Source of the DNA: an uncultured Phycisphaerales bacterium
Lineage (GTDB): Bacteria; Planctomycetota; Phycisphaerae; Phycisphaerales; UBA1924
Direction: 5' to 3'
Length of the DNA stretch: 64,000 nucleotides
Assembly (NCBI GenBank): GCA_937995595.1
Contig: CALKJW010000020.1
Span: 47,096 to 111,095 of the forward strand
Part shown: piece by piece, positions 53,689-63,518 of the stretch
Numbering within the stretch: position 1 is the first letter of the stretch
Layout: each line of letters starts with the position of its first letter
Translations under genes and position numbers: made by a program
The notes under the pieces: model-generated
Database searches by the model: none
What the model was told of the DNA's origin: nothing
Seen by the model: only the letters and a program-made list of their open reading frames with translations

Positions 53689-55353
53689 GTGACGCCCCCG
53701 CTCGACACCGCCCGCGAACGACCGAACCCCGACGCGACCGACCCCTTGGCCGGCCCCGCGCTGTCGGGCTCGGGCCTTGCCGCGCCGGACGTCGGTTCCC
53801 CTCGCAGGCCGATCGTGCGCGCGGTCATCGGGCTCAACGCGGACGGCTCGCTGCGCAGCGGCAAACTCGCTGGGCTGACCATGAACCGCGCGATCTGGGT
53901 CCTGTCGTGGCCGATCCTCGCGGAGAGTTCGCTGCAGTCGTTCGTCGGCCTGACGGACACGTTCCTGAGCGCGCAGCTCTCGGAGGCCGCGACCGACGCG
54001 ATCGGCGGCGCGTCGTACATCCTGTGGTTCGTGGGGCTGGTGGCGATGGCGGTGAGCGTGGGCACGACCGCGCTTGTGAGCCGCGCCGTCGGCGGGTCGC
54101 GCCTGGCGGTGGCGCACGCCGCGACCGGGCAGACGATGCTGCTGGCGCTCTGGACGGGCATCGCGACCGCGGCGCTGATCGCGCTGGCGGCGGGCCCGAT
54201 GTCGCAGGTGATGAACCTGACCGGCGAAGCGGCGCAGGCGTTCCGCACCTACCTGCGGATCTGCGCGATCGGCGTCCCGCCGCTGTCGATCCTCGCCGCG
54301 GGCATCGCGTGCGCGCGGGGCGCGGGCGACTCGGTGCGGCCGCTGGTGGCGATGGCGGTCGTGAACGTGGTGAACGTGTTCGCCTCCTGGGCGCTGTCGG
54401 GGGTGGACCTGGTGCGGACGCGGATCGTCGGCGGACAGGCCGTGTCGGAACTGGTCTACGCCAACCCGTTCGGGGCGAACCTCGGCATCGCGGGGATCGC
54501 GTGGGGCACGGTGATCGGCGAGTTTGTCGGCGCGGCGATCGTGCTGGGCCTGCTCGTGCGCGGTTCGTCGGTGGTGAAACTCAAGCGCCACCGCCTGCGG
54601 CCGCACTGGCACACGATGCGCCGACTCGTCGCCGTCGGGTTTCCCAACTTCCTCGAGACGCTCGGCATGTGGGCGGGCAACTTCCTGATCATCCTGATGG
54701 TCGGATGGCTGACGGTCACCGCCGGCGCGGGCCTCGCGGCCGACGGCACCGCCGCGGCGGGCGGGCTGATGGGCGCGCACATCGTCGCCATCCGCATCGA
54801 GGCGTTCAGTTTCATGCCGGGCTTTGCGATGGGCGCGGCCGCGGCGACGCTCGCGGGGCAGTACATCGGCGCGGGAAGCCCCACCAGCGCGCGGCGAGCG
54901 GTCAAGCGCTGCGTGATCGTGACGGTGTGCGTGATGGGCGCGGCGGGGTTCCTGTTTCTGTTCGCGCCGCGCGAGGTGTCGGCGCTGATCACCGGCCAGC
55001 CGACGCACCTGGAAGTCGTGCCGCGGCTGATCTTCATCTCCGGTCTGGTGCAGGTGCCGTTCGGCATCAGCATCGTGCTGCGCTCCGCGCTGCGCGGCGC
55101 GGGCGACGCGAAGGTGGTGATGTGGATCACGTGGATCACGACCTACGCGATCCGTCTGCCGCTGGCGTACGCGTGCTCGGGCGTGGACATCCCGGTGCCG
55201 CGGTGGCTGGGGGGCGGGGTCATCGAGAACCCGTTCCACGACTCGCCGAGCCTGTGGATGCTGTGGGTGGGGCTGTGCTCGGAGATCGTCTTCCGGGCGG
55301 TGCTGTTCGGGTGGCGCTACCTGCAGGGCGGGTGGCTGCGCAAGCGGGTGTGA
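53689..55353 (+). CDS. MATE family efflux transporter
   Basis: AIWVLSWPILAESSLQSFVGLTDTFL; polytopic MATE-like architecture; start uncertain (ORF opens at 53545). Confidence 0.85.
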   Translation: MTPPLDTARERPNPDATDPLAGPALSGSGLAAPDVGSPRRPIVRAVIGLNADGSLRSGKLAGLTMNRAIWVLSWPILAESSLQSFVGLTDTFLSAQLSEAATDAIGGASYILWFVGLVAMAVSVGTTALVSRAVGGSRLAVAHAATGQTMLLALWTGIATAALIALAAGPMSQVMNLTGEAAQAFRTYLRICAIGVPPLSILAAGIACARGAGDSVRPLVAMAVVNVVNVFASWALSGVDLVRTRIVGGQAVSELVYANPFGANLGIAGIAWGTVIGEFVGAAIVLGLLVRGSSVVKLKRHRLRPHWHTMRRLVAVGFPNFLETLGMWAGNFLIILMVGWLTVTAGAGLAADGTAAAGGLMGAHIVAIRIEAFSFMPGFAMGAAAATLAGQYIGAGSPTSARRAVKRCVIVTVCVMGAAGFLFLFAPREVSALITGQPTHLEVVPRLIFISGLVQVPFGISIVLRSALRGAGDAKVVMWITWITTYAIRLPLAYACSGVDIPVPRWLGGGVIENPFHDSPSLWMLWVGLCSEIVFRAVLFGWRYLQGGWLRKRV

Positions 55354-55513
55354 GGTGTTCGGGTTATCGGGCGCTGGGACGTTCGATCAGGTCGTTCACC
55401 ACAACCGAACCTGCGGCCGGCGCTGATCCTCCGTCGCCGATCGGCCGAGAACACAGATTGGTCTGCACAGCGTTCCGGCTCGTACTCACGGCAAACCTCG
55501 GGGCACGACGACC

Positions 55514-56422
55514 ATGCCCGTCGCCGGCACCAACCAGACTTCGTGCCTGCCCCGCGCCGTGCGCGCGGCCTGTATCGCTCCGGCGGTCGCCGCGTTGAGC
55601 CCGCCGTGTGCTGGGCAGGAACCCGGCGACGACGGACCGAGCATCGCCGCGCACGAGCAGCAGGTTGCGCTGTCCTTCGGCGTCGACGCGGTGACGGCGT
55701 ACCAGTTCCGCGGATTCGTGTACGAAGATTCCGGGCCGATCGTGCAGCCGTGGCTCGATCTCGAACTGCTCGCGGCGCGGTTCGGCGACGCCGCGGTGCG
55801 GCTGCTCTTCGGCACGTGGCACTCGTTTCACGGTCGGGCTACGGACGCCCAGACCGATGACTCGTTCCGCGAGCACTGGTTCGAGGCCGACATCAACGCG
55901 GGCGTGGCCGTGGACATCGACCGGTGGACGCTGGCCACCAGGTACAACCGGTACACCAGTCCCTCCGACGCGTGGCCGACCATGCAGGAGATCACGCTCG
56001 AACTGTCGTACGCCGACGACTGGCTGCCGGAAGGCTGGTCGCTGAACCCGCACGTGCTGCTCGCGTTCGAGATCGGCCCGGCCGCGAACGACGGCCTGCG
56101 GAACGGGGCCTTCGTCGAGTTCGGCGTCGAGCCCGCCTTCGAGATCGACGACGGGCCGGCGCGAGGGGTCGAGATCCGCTTCCCGCTCGCGATCGGGCTG
56201 AGCCTGAGCAACTACTACGAAACCGAGGAGGGCGCGAACGACGCGTTCGGCTATCTGAGCCTGGGCGCGACGGCGTCGATCCCGCTGGGCAGCACCGGCG
56301 CTGCGAACTGGAGCCTCGATCTGGGCGTGCAGGCGCTGCTGCTCGGCGGCGCGGCCGCGTCGTTCAACGAGGGCGATCGGTCGGTCCTCATCGCCCGGGT
56401 CGGAGTCTCTGTCGAGTTCTGA
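55514..56422 (+). CDS. Secreted putative beta-barrel (porin-like) protein
   Basis: Signal-like N-term; VTAYQFRGFVYEDSGPIVQPWLDLEL; alternating beta pattern with aromatic C-terminus VSVEF. Confidence 0.5.
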   Translation: MPVAGTNQTSCLPRAVRAACIAPAVAALSPPCAGQEPGDDGPSIAAHEQQVALSFGVDAVTAYQFRGFVYEDSGPIVQPWLDLELLAARFGDAAVRLLFGTWHSFHGRATDAQTDDSFREHWFEADINAGVAVDIDRWTLATRYNRYTSPSDAWPTMQEITLELSYADDWLPEGWSLNPHVLLAFEIGPAANDGLRNGAFVEFGVEPAFEIDDGPARGVEIRFPLAIGLSLSNYYETEEGANDAFGYLSLGATASIPLGSTGAANWSLDLGVQALLLGGAAASFNEGDRSVLIARVGVSVEF

Positions 56423-56461
56423 ATCTGAGTCCCATTCCCGCCTCGACTCGTCCGTGCAGCG

Positions 56462-58729
56462 ATGAACCATCAACCACCCAACTCCGATTCGACTCCGGTG
56501 TGCGATCGGCCGCAGACCGACTCGCTCGGTACGACCTCCAGTCGAACCAGTTGGATCTGCTGGAAGTGCATGGTCGTGCTGGCCGCCGCCGCACTGACAG
56601 GCGCGTATGTGCTGTGGACGATCGCGACCGGCGAGACAGCCCGCGAGCGATGGGGCACGGTCGCGAGTGATCACGCCGACCTCGTCGCCGCGTGGCTGGC
56701 CGCGATCGGATGCATGACGGTGATCCTGTCCGCGGCCCACCGCGGGCGGTCGGGCCGGCGCACCGCCCTGGTGGTGGTCGGGCTGGTGTGCGTGGTGATG
56801 TCGTCGGGGTCGGCGTGGGTCGATCGTCGCGGCAAGAACGCCACGGAGTCGATGCGCAACGCGCTGGTGGGCATCGCGCCGACGTACGCGGTGAGTCTCG
56901 AGGCACGCCGGCACTGGCAACTCCCCAGCGACGCGCCCCCTGACGACCCCTTGTACCTCGACCTGATCGAAGCCCAGAAGCGCTGGCTCCGCGTCAACCC
57001 GGCCGTGGCGGACATCTACACCTTCCGCAAGGACGCGGACGGACGCTGGCGGCTGATCGTGGACTCGGAGACCGACTACGACCGGAACGGGGTCTACGAG
57101 GGCGAGCGCGAGCAGCGGACGGCCATCGGCGAGATCTACGAGCACACCACCGAGGAACTCGACCGCGCGCTGGCCGGCGAGCACGTGTTCTTGGACGTCC
57201 CGGAATCGGACCGGTGGGGCAGTTGGGTGTCGGCCTTTGTTCCGATGCGGAACCCGCAGGGGGAGATCGAAGCCGTCCTGGGCGTGGACTTCCCCGCCGA
57301 TTCGTGGAACAGCACAATCGCCGAGGCGCGACTGGGCACGATCACGTACCTCGCGGTGATCGTCGTCACGATCACCGCGGGCGGCCTGCTGCAGATCGCC
57401 TCGTTGCGCCGGATCGACGAGAGTGCACGCGTGGGGAAACTGCTCCGCGCCCAGACCGAAGCGCTCGACCGGCAGAACGCCCTGCTCGAACGGCGCGGCA
57501 GGGAACTGGCCGCCGCCACCGCCGCGGCCGAGTCCGCCAACCGCGCCAAGAGCGAGTTTCTCGCGAACATGAGCCACGAGATCCGTACGCCGATGACGTC
57601 GATCCTCGGCTACGCCGATCTGCTGCGGTCCCACGATCTGAGCGCGGCCGAGATCGCCGAGCACGTGGAGATCATCCGGATCAACGGCGAGCACCTGCTT
57701 TCCATCATCAACGACATCCTTGACCTGTCGAAGATCGAGGCCGGGATGATGTCCGTCGAGCGCCGCGAATGCCGGATCGTCGCCCTGCTCGGCGAGGCCG
57801 CAACGACCGTGCGGCTGCGCGCCGAGCAGAAGGGACTCGACCTTCGGGTCGTGCTCGCGGACCCGATCCCGGAGCGCATCTTCTCCGACGATCTCCGCGT
57901 GCGCCAGATCCTCATCAACCTGCTCGGCAACGCGCTGAAGTTCACCGATCGCGGGTCCATCGAGATGGTCGCGCGGTACAGCGGCCCCGCTTCACCCGAG
58001 CCGCGACTGACGATCGAAGTCCGCGACACCGGCATCGGCATCCGCCCCGAGCACATGGAGCGCCTCTTCCAGCCGTTCGCACAGGCCGACGGTTCGACCA
58101 CGCGGAAGTACGGCGGGACCGGTCTGGGACTTGTCATCTCGCGGCGGCTGGCGCGGGCGCTGGGCGGCGACATCACCGTCCGCAGCGAGTTCGGGCGCGG
58201 CAGCACGTTCACCGTCACGCTCGCGACCGGCGATCTCGACGGCGTGCCGCTGATCGAGACGATACCGGCATCGTCGATCATCAGCAGTGAGACCCCGGCG
58301 CCGGCACCCGCCGCGGTGCGACTCCGCGGCCGAATCCTGCTCGCCGACGACGGCCCGGACAACCGGCGCCTGCACGCCGCGATCCTCGAACGCCGCGGGG
58401 CGACGGTCGTCGCGGTCGGGGACGGACAGGCCGCCGTGGACGCCGCGCTCCACGCCGCCGCGTCGGGCGAGCCGTTCGACCTGATCCTCATGGACATGCA
58501 GATGCCCGTTCTCGACGGCTACCAGGCCACCCAGGCCCTGCGCGAGCGGGGCGTGCGCACGCCGATCATCGCGTTCACGGCGCACGCGCTGCAGGACGAC
58601 CGTCGGCGGTGTCTGGTGTCGGGCTGCGACGACTACGCGACCAAGCCCATCGACCGCCAAGCGCTCATCCGACTTTGCGCGCGCTGGTTGGAGCACGGTC
58701 AACAACACGCGACCGCCAAGGCGGCCTGA
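56462..58729 (+). CDS. Hybrid sensor histidine kinase / response regulator
   Basis: H-box [24 protein letters not shown]-box [11 protein letters not shown]-box [16 protein letters not shown] domain [18 protein letters not shown]...[22 protein letters not shown]. Confidence 0.95.
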   Translation: MNHQPPNSDSTPVCDRPQTDSLGTTSSRTSWICWKCMVVLAAAALTGAYVLWTIATGETARERWGTVASDHADLVAAWLAAIGCMTVILSAAHRGRSGRRTALVVVGLVCVVMSSGSAWVDRRGKNATESMRNALVGIAPTYAVSLEARRHWQLPSDAPPDDPLYLDLIEAQKRWLRVNPAVADIYTFRKDADGRWRLIVDSETDYDRNGVYEGEREQRTAIGEIYEHTTEELDRALAGEHVFLDVPESDRWGSWVSAFVPMRNPQGEIEAVLGVDFPADSWNSTIAEARLGTITYLAVIVVTITAGGLLQIASLRRIDESARVGKLLRAQTEALDRQNALLERRGRELAAATAAAESANRAKSEFLANMSHEIRTPMTSILGYADLLRSHDLSAAEIAEHVEIIRINGEHLLSIINDILDLSKIEAGMMSVERRECRIVALLGEAATTVRLRAEQKGLDLRVVLADPIPERIFSDDLRVRQILINLLGNALKFTDRGSIEMVARYSGPASPEPRLTIEVRDTGIGIRPEHMERLFQPFAQADGSTTRKYGGTGLGLVISRRLARALGGDITVRSEFGRGSTFTVTLATGDLDGVPLIETIPASSIISSETPAPAPAAVRLRGRILLADDGPDNRRLHAAILERRGATVVAVGDGQAAVDAALHAAASGEPFDLILMDMQMPVLDGYQATQALRERGVRTPIIAFTAHALQDDRRRCLVSGCDDYATKPIDRQALIRLCARWLEHGQQHATAKAA

Positions 58730-58805
58730 ACAACGCCGCATCCGGTACACTCCGGTTGCGCGCTCCGCGGCTTGTTCGCGGCGGCGTCGCGACGCGAGCC
58801 CGCCC

Positions 58806-60524
58806 ATGTTGATCAGCGCCGCACTGTGTGCATCGGTCATGTCCACCACCACCCCACAGCCCGCCGACTCGACCAACCCTGCGCCGCCCGGCGCGTTGCC
58901 GCGCGCGACGCGCCCGGAGGTGTACGCCGCGAACGGCATGGCCGCGACCAGCCACCCGCTTGCGACGCAGGTCGCGCTCGACGTGCTCAAGGCGGGCGGG
59001 TCCGCCGTCGATGCCGCGATCGCGGCCAACGCCGCGCTGGGGCTGATGGAGCCGACCGGATGCGGCATCGGCGGCGACCTGTTCGCCATCGTGTGGGACC
59101 CGTCGACCAAACGGCTGCACGGGTACAACGGCTCGGGCCGCGCGCCGGCGGAACTGACCATCGAGTTGGTCACGTCGCGCGGGTTGACGGAGATCCCCCG
59201 CAGCGGCCCGCTGCCCGTCACCGTCCCCGGCTGCGTCGACGGCTGGTTCGCGCTGCACGAGCGGTTCGGCCGACGGCCGATGCGCGACAACCTCGCGCCG
59301 GCCATCGCCTACGCGCGGGACGGGTTCCCCGTCTCGCCGGTGATCGCCGACGGCTGGTCGTCGAATGTCCGCGCGTTTGCGCGCATGCCGAACTTCCGCG
59401 AGCAGTTCACGATCGACGGGCGAGCCCCGCGCGCGGGCGAGATCTGGAAGAACCCCAACCTCGCCGGCACATTGCAACGCATCGCCGACCACGGCCGCGA
59501 CGGGTTCTACACGGGTCACGTGCCCGAAACGGTCGAGCGGTTCATCTCCGAGCAGGGCGGCGTGCTCGCCGCGGCGGATTTCGCGGCCCACCGCGGCGAA
59601 TGGACCGATCCGGTCAGCGCCAACTACCGCGGCTACGACGTGTGGGAACTGCCGCCCAACGGCCAGGGCATCGCCGCGCTGCAGATCCTGAAGATTCTGG
59701 AAGGCTTCGACCTGCGGTCGATGGGCTTCGGCAGCGCGGACCACGTGCACGCATTCACCGAGGCAAAGAAACTCGCGTTCGAAGACCGCGCGCGGTTCTA
59801 CGCCGACCCGGCCTTCAACCCCGCGCCGGTCGCGCACCTCATCAGCGCCGAGTACGCCGCGCAGCGGCGCTCGCTCATCGACCTGTCGCTCGCGGCGAAG
59901 ACCGTCGAGCCGGGCGCGATCCCCGCGGGCGCCGACACGATCTATCTCACGACCGCTGACTCCTCGGGCATGATGGTCTCGCTCATCCAGAGCAACTTCC
60001 GCGGCATGGGCAGCGGGATGGTCCCGCCGGGTCTGGGCTTCATGCTCCAGAACCGCGGCGAGCAGTTCGCGCTCGACCCGGCGCACCCCAACGCGCTCAG
60101 ACCCGGCAAGCGGCCGTTCCACACCATCATCCCGGCGTTCATCACCCGGGACGGCGCGCCGTGGATCAGTTTCGGCGTCATGGGCGGGGCGATGCAGCCC
60201 CAGGGCCACGCGCAGATCGTCATCAACCTCATCGACTTCGGCATGACGCTGCAGCAGGCTGGCGATGCGCCGCGCATCCACCACGACGGCTCGACCGAGC
60301 CTGTCGGCGTCGCGCTCAAGGTCATGGCCGATGGCGGCGTGCTGAGCCTCGAGCCCGGATTCCCCGATGGCACGATCCGCGAACTCGAACGCCGCGGGCA
60401 CGTCATCAGGCCGCTGGCGACGCCGTACTTCGGCGGGTACCAGGCGATCATGCGCGACCCGAAGACCGGCGTGTACGTCGGGGCATCGGATTCCCGCAAG
60501 GACGGGCACGCGGCGGGGTATTAG
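58806..60524 (+). CDS. ggt: Gamma-glutamyltransferase
   Basis: AIAANAALGLMEPTGCGIGGDLFAIVWDP; TIYLTTADSSGMMVSLIQSNFRGMGSGMV. Confidence 0.93.
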   Translation: MLISAALCASVMSTTTPQPADSTNPAPPGALPRATRPEVYAANGMAATSHPLATQVALDVLKAGGSAVDAAIAANAALGLMEPTGCGIGGDLFAIVWDPSTKRLHGYNGSGRAPAELTIELVTSRGLTEIPRSGPLPVTVPGCVDGWFALHERFGRRPMRDNLAPAIAYARDGFPVSPVIADGWSSNVRAFARMPNFREQFTIDGRAPRAGEIWKNPNLAGTLQRIADHGRDGFYTGHVPETVERFISEQGGVLAAADFAAHRGEWTDPVSANYRGYDVWELPPNGQGIAALQILKILEGFDLRSMGFGSADHVHAFTEAKKLAFEDRARFYADPAFNPAPVAHLISAEYAAQRRSLIDLSLAAKTVEPGAIPAGADTIYLTTADSSGMMVSLIQSNFRGMGSGMVPPGLGFMLQNRGEQFALDPAHPNALRPGKRPFHTIIPAFITRDGAPWISFGVMGGAMQPQGHAQIVINLIDFGMTLQQAGDAPRIHHDGSTEPVGVALKVMADGGVLSLEPGFPDGTIRELERRGHVIRPLATPYFGGYQAIMRDPKTGVYVGASDSRKDGHAAGY

Positions 60525-60720
60525 GTTGGAACTGCCGCCTGCGGTCGCCGAATCTGGATGAGCGTCTTCGCCGGTACGCGCCATGCGCGGAGAGATGTTT
60601 CGCGTCTACGCGCCTGTCGCTGCGCCCCCTGCGCCTCTGCGTGAAACAAGAGGTGTCGGCGGGGGTCTCTCATACGCACTCTCGGCCGATCTCGGGCGTG
60701 ACGGACCGTAGGCGGGACAC

Positions 60721-60862
60721 ACCGCAGAGCCGCCGAGGACGCCGAGAAAGCGGGAGGAACAGAGGATCGACCGCGAATCCCGAAGCGTTCGCAATCCCTG
60801 ATGGCTCGGCGCTCTCTGCGCCTCCGCCGTGAAGTTCTTTCGAACCTTCCTCGCGGCACGGG
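60721..60862. repeat. Intergenic REP-like repeat, copy B (plus partial related segment about 60592-60655)
   Basis: accgcagagccgccgaggacgccgagaaa ... cgaatcccgaagcgttc ... tctctgcgcctccgccgtgaag ... cctcgcggca parallels copy A at 3704-3846. Confidence 0.5.
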
Positions 60863-60934
60863 TTTGACGGGAAGGCGTATCACGTAGGCGCAGCGTGCGC
60901 CATGGGCTCAGGTAGGCCGCGCGTGCGTCGCCGA

Positions 60935-60963
60935 TTGTGCAGGGGAGTTCCTGCGGTTATACT
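60935..60963 (+). promoter_or_regulatory. Sigma70-like promoter of the effector gene (-35 TTGTGC, 17 nt, -10 TATACT)
   Basis: TTGTGC 60935-60940, spacer 60941-60957, TATACT 60958-60963; effector ATG at 60971 only 7 nt downstream of -10. Confidence 0.55.
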
Positions 60964-60970
60964 TTGCAAC

Positions 60971-63487
60971 ATGAGCCGATCCAAGTACCGCGAATCACGG
61001 ACGCTGGTCCGCCGATTGTGCCGTTTGCCGGGTGAGAGCCGGGCCGAGTTCAAGGCGAAGGTCGCCCGACTGCGTGAGCACTTCGAGCGCTTCAACACCG
61101 ACGTGTCGGATCTGTGCCAGTGGTTGATGGGCCTGCGGCGAATCGCCGGCGACCGGAATCGCCCGGAATCGTTCGGGCTTCTTGGGGACTTCATTCTCGA
61201 TCCGGGGTGGGACCATGGTGTGTTGGACGAGGCGACGGCCGACCGCTGGAGGCTGGCGGTCTGGGATGCCGCGTTCGGCTTTCGCAACGAGCCAACCGTC
61301 CGCGGCCAGACGCTGCCCGAGCATCTCCTCAGTGCGTTGCGTCAGGCCGCGCGGCACGCCCCGCACACGGACGAGGGGAACTCGAACGCCCGGCGCCTCA
61401 CGGCGCGGCTCGGCCGGCTGCAGCCTGCCCACCGCCTCGTGCTCTACAAGGCGGCGGCCGAGTGGGTCGTCGCCCGCTACCTGCGCGGCCTGCAGAACTG
61501 GGTCCGGCAGCACGCCGAATGGGTCAAGGAGAAGCAGGAGTGGGAAGCCGCGCACCCGGCGCTCACACCCGAGGTGCGTGAGCGGTTCACGGCCGTGTTT
61601 CGATCGCTCCGCGACCCGGAGCGAGACGGCCGACCCGGGCTGCGACGCAAACGGCCGCGCATCTGCCCGGCGTACCGGCTCGCCGAGAACATCGACAACT
61701 GCGTCTACGCGGGCCAGAAGGGCCACGCCCCGCTGTGCTGGAAGTACTCCGAGTTCCTGAAGGAGAACGAGAAGCGCAACCGCTCGTTCAACAAGAAGCG
61801 GTTCTCCGAAGATATCAAACGACTCATCGCGTTGTGCGTCGCGAACAGGACGCGTCCGAGCAAGTTCTTTCTCAGCCCGCGCGCGCCCGACACGATCTTC
61901 AAGGACAACGAACCGGGCAAGCGACCAAGGCTCTTCCAGAGGTTGAAGGACAACTGGTCCGCCTACCTCGACCACATGAACCTCACCGAGGACACCATCC
62001 TGCTCCGCCAGCGGCTCCCGCACTGCACGACACTCGGCGACCTCTGGGAGAAGTCGCGGTGCGAGTGCAACCCGCACACCGAACTCTGCCTTGAGTACAA
62101 GAGAGCGCTCGCTTCACTGCCCGAGGAAGTGCGCGCGCTGGAGGGCGTGTACAGAGATTGGAGGGCGCTGTATCTCGCCGGGCCGCGCAAGCCCGAGTTC
62201 CGATATCCCTCGTCCCGCGACCTCCCCATGCCCAAGATCTTCGGGGACGAGTTCTTCGAGGTGGACATGTCGAACTCCGTGCTGCGTCTGCGGCTGGACG
62301 ACATGGCCAAAGGCGAGTGGGTCGAGTTCGGCTTTGTCCCCTGGCCGCGCGGCTACACCCCCTCGCGAGACGACGTGCACGTCACGAGCATCCACATGAA
62401 CTTCATCGGCACGCGCGCACGGGCCGGGTTCCGATTCGCGGTTCCCCACCGGCAGGGTCGCTTCACCTGCTCTCAGGACCAGATCGACGAACTCCGGAGT
62501 CAGCGCTTCCCGCGTCAGGCGCAGGACCAGGAGTTCCTCGATGCGGCGCGCACGCTGCTCCTCGATTCGTTCCGCGCCGGGGCCGCCGCCGCGAGGCAAT
62601 CACTCCGCGTGCTCAGCGTCGACGTCGGCATGACGGGTGCGGCCTGCGCCGTCTACGAGGGCTCGCGGCACGTCACCGATGAAGTTCTTCCCATCATCAA
62701 GGCCGACCGTCTCTACGTCGGAACGACCAGGCCCCCCGCACCCGGGCCCGGGGGCAAGGTGCCACCGACCCCGCCCGGCCTGCTGGTCGTCGGCGACGGC
62801 GACACGCGCGGCCTGCGAAGGGAGCACGTCGGCCGACACCTGGCCGCCGTGGCCCGCGGCGCCGCGGCCGTCGCCGAACGCCGACAAGCCCACAGTGAGG
62901 CCCAGAGCACCATCCGCGACAGCGACTTTCGAGGCCTCAAGCGCCATGTCGCGTGGATGATCCGCGACTGGGTGCGGCTCAACGCCGCCGCCATCGTGCG
63001 CGCCGCGGAAAAACACGAATGCGACGTCATCGTGTTCGAGAGCCTGCGCGGCAAGCGCCAGCCGACCTACGACAAACTCGGCGACGAGAGCGAGCGCAAG
63101 AAACAGGAAGGGGCGATCTTCGCCTACGGCCAACTCCGACGAAAGGTCACGGAGAAGGCTGTCGAGCGCGGGATGCGGACGGTGACCGTTCCGTACCACA
63201 AGTCGTCACGGTTCTGCTCGAAGTGCGGGCACGAGCAGCACAACGCCGGTCGCCTCAGAAAGAACAAGGAGCGCCGGAAGTTCATCTGCGAGTGCGGCGA
63301 GCAGAGTTCGGCGCCGGCCGCGCGCGGCCGCGGCCAGGCCAGAGGCGCAGCGCCGGCCGCGCTCGGCGGTTGCCCGTGCAGAAACGAAATCAACAGCGAC
63401 GCCAACGCGGCGCGTGTACTGGCGATGGTCTTCTGGGGCCGGATCCGCTTGCCCAAACCGCTGCCGGAAGACGCCACGAGGGCTTGA
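60971..63487 (+). CDS. cas12: Compact Cas12-family (type V) CRISPR effector nuclease, candidate Cas12l/Cas-pi-like or unassigned subtype
   Basis: RuvC-I RVLSVDVGMTG (Asp codon 62621), RuvC-II DVIVFESLRG (Glu codon 63038), RuvC-III NSDANAARVLA (Asp codon 63398); Zn-ribbon CSKC...CEC...CPC; unrelated helical N-terminal half; CRISPR array immediately downstream. ORF opens at 60902 but start MSRSKYRESR at 60971 preferred. Confidence 0.9.
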   Translation: MSRSKYRESRTLVRRLCRLPGESRAEFKAKVARLREHFERFNTDVSDLCQWLMGLRRIAGDRNRPESFGLLGDFILDPGWDHGVLDEATADRWRLAVWDAAFGFRNEPTVRGQTLPEHLLSALRQAARHAPHTDEGNSNARRLTARLGRLQPAHRLVLYKAAAEWVVARYLRGLQNWVRQHAEWVKEKQEWEAAHPALTPEVRERFTAVFRSLRDPERDGRPGLRRKRPRICPAYRLAENIDNCVYAGQKGHAPLCWKYSEFLKENEKRNRSFNKKRFSEDIKRLIALCVANRTRPSKFFLSPRAPDTIFKDNEPGKRPRLFQRLKDNWSAYLDHMNLTEDTILLRQRLPHCTTLGDLWEKSRCECNPHTELCLEYKRALASLPEEVRALEGVYRDWRALYLAGPRKPEFRYPSSRDLPMPKIFGDEFFEVDMSNSVLRLRLDDMAKGEWVEFGFVPWPRGYTPSRDDVHVTSIHMNFIGTRARAGFRFAVPHRQGRFTCSQDQIDELRSQRFPRQAQDQEFLDAARTLLLDSFRAGAAAARQSLRVLSVDVGMTGAACAVYEGSRHVTDEVLPIIKADRLYVGTTRPPAPGPGGKVPPTPPGLLVVGDGDTRGLRREHVGRHLAAVARGAAAVAERRQAHSEAQSTIRDSDFRGLKRHVAWMIRDWVRLNAAAIVRAAEKHECDVIVFESLRGKRQPTYDKLGDESERKKQEGAIFAYGQLRRKVTEKAVERGMRTVTVPYHKSSRFCSKCGHEQHNAGRLRKNKERRKFICECGEQSSAPAARGRGQARGAAPAALGGCPCRNEINSDANAARVLAMVFWGRIRLPKPLPEDATRA
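63311..63362. repeat. 13-bp direct repeat pair GCGCCGGCCGCGC within the effector Zn-ribbon insertion
   Basis: GCGCCGGCCGCGC at 63311-63323 and 63350-63362, in-frame spacing of 39 nt. Confidence 0.6.
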
Positions 63488-63512
63488 CAACCGGGGCTCG
63501 TTGGGGGATACT
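63484..63512 (+). promoter_or_regulatory. Sigma70-like promoter for the intergenic RNA (-35 TTGACA, 17 nt, -10 GATACT)
   Basis: TTGACA 63484-63489 (overlaps effector stop codon), 17-nt spacer, GATACT 63507-63512. Confidence 0.6.
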
Positions 63513-63518
63513 CAAGTG

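Noticed and set aside
55364-57694. 776-aa minus-strand ORF opposite porin-like gene and histidine kinase
   Set aside because: Shadow ORF; histidine kinase motifs on + strand are clear.
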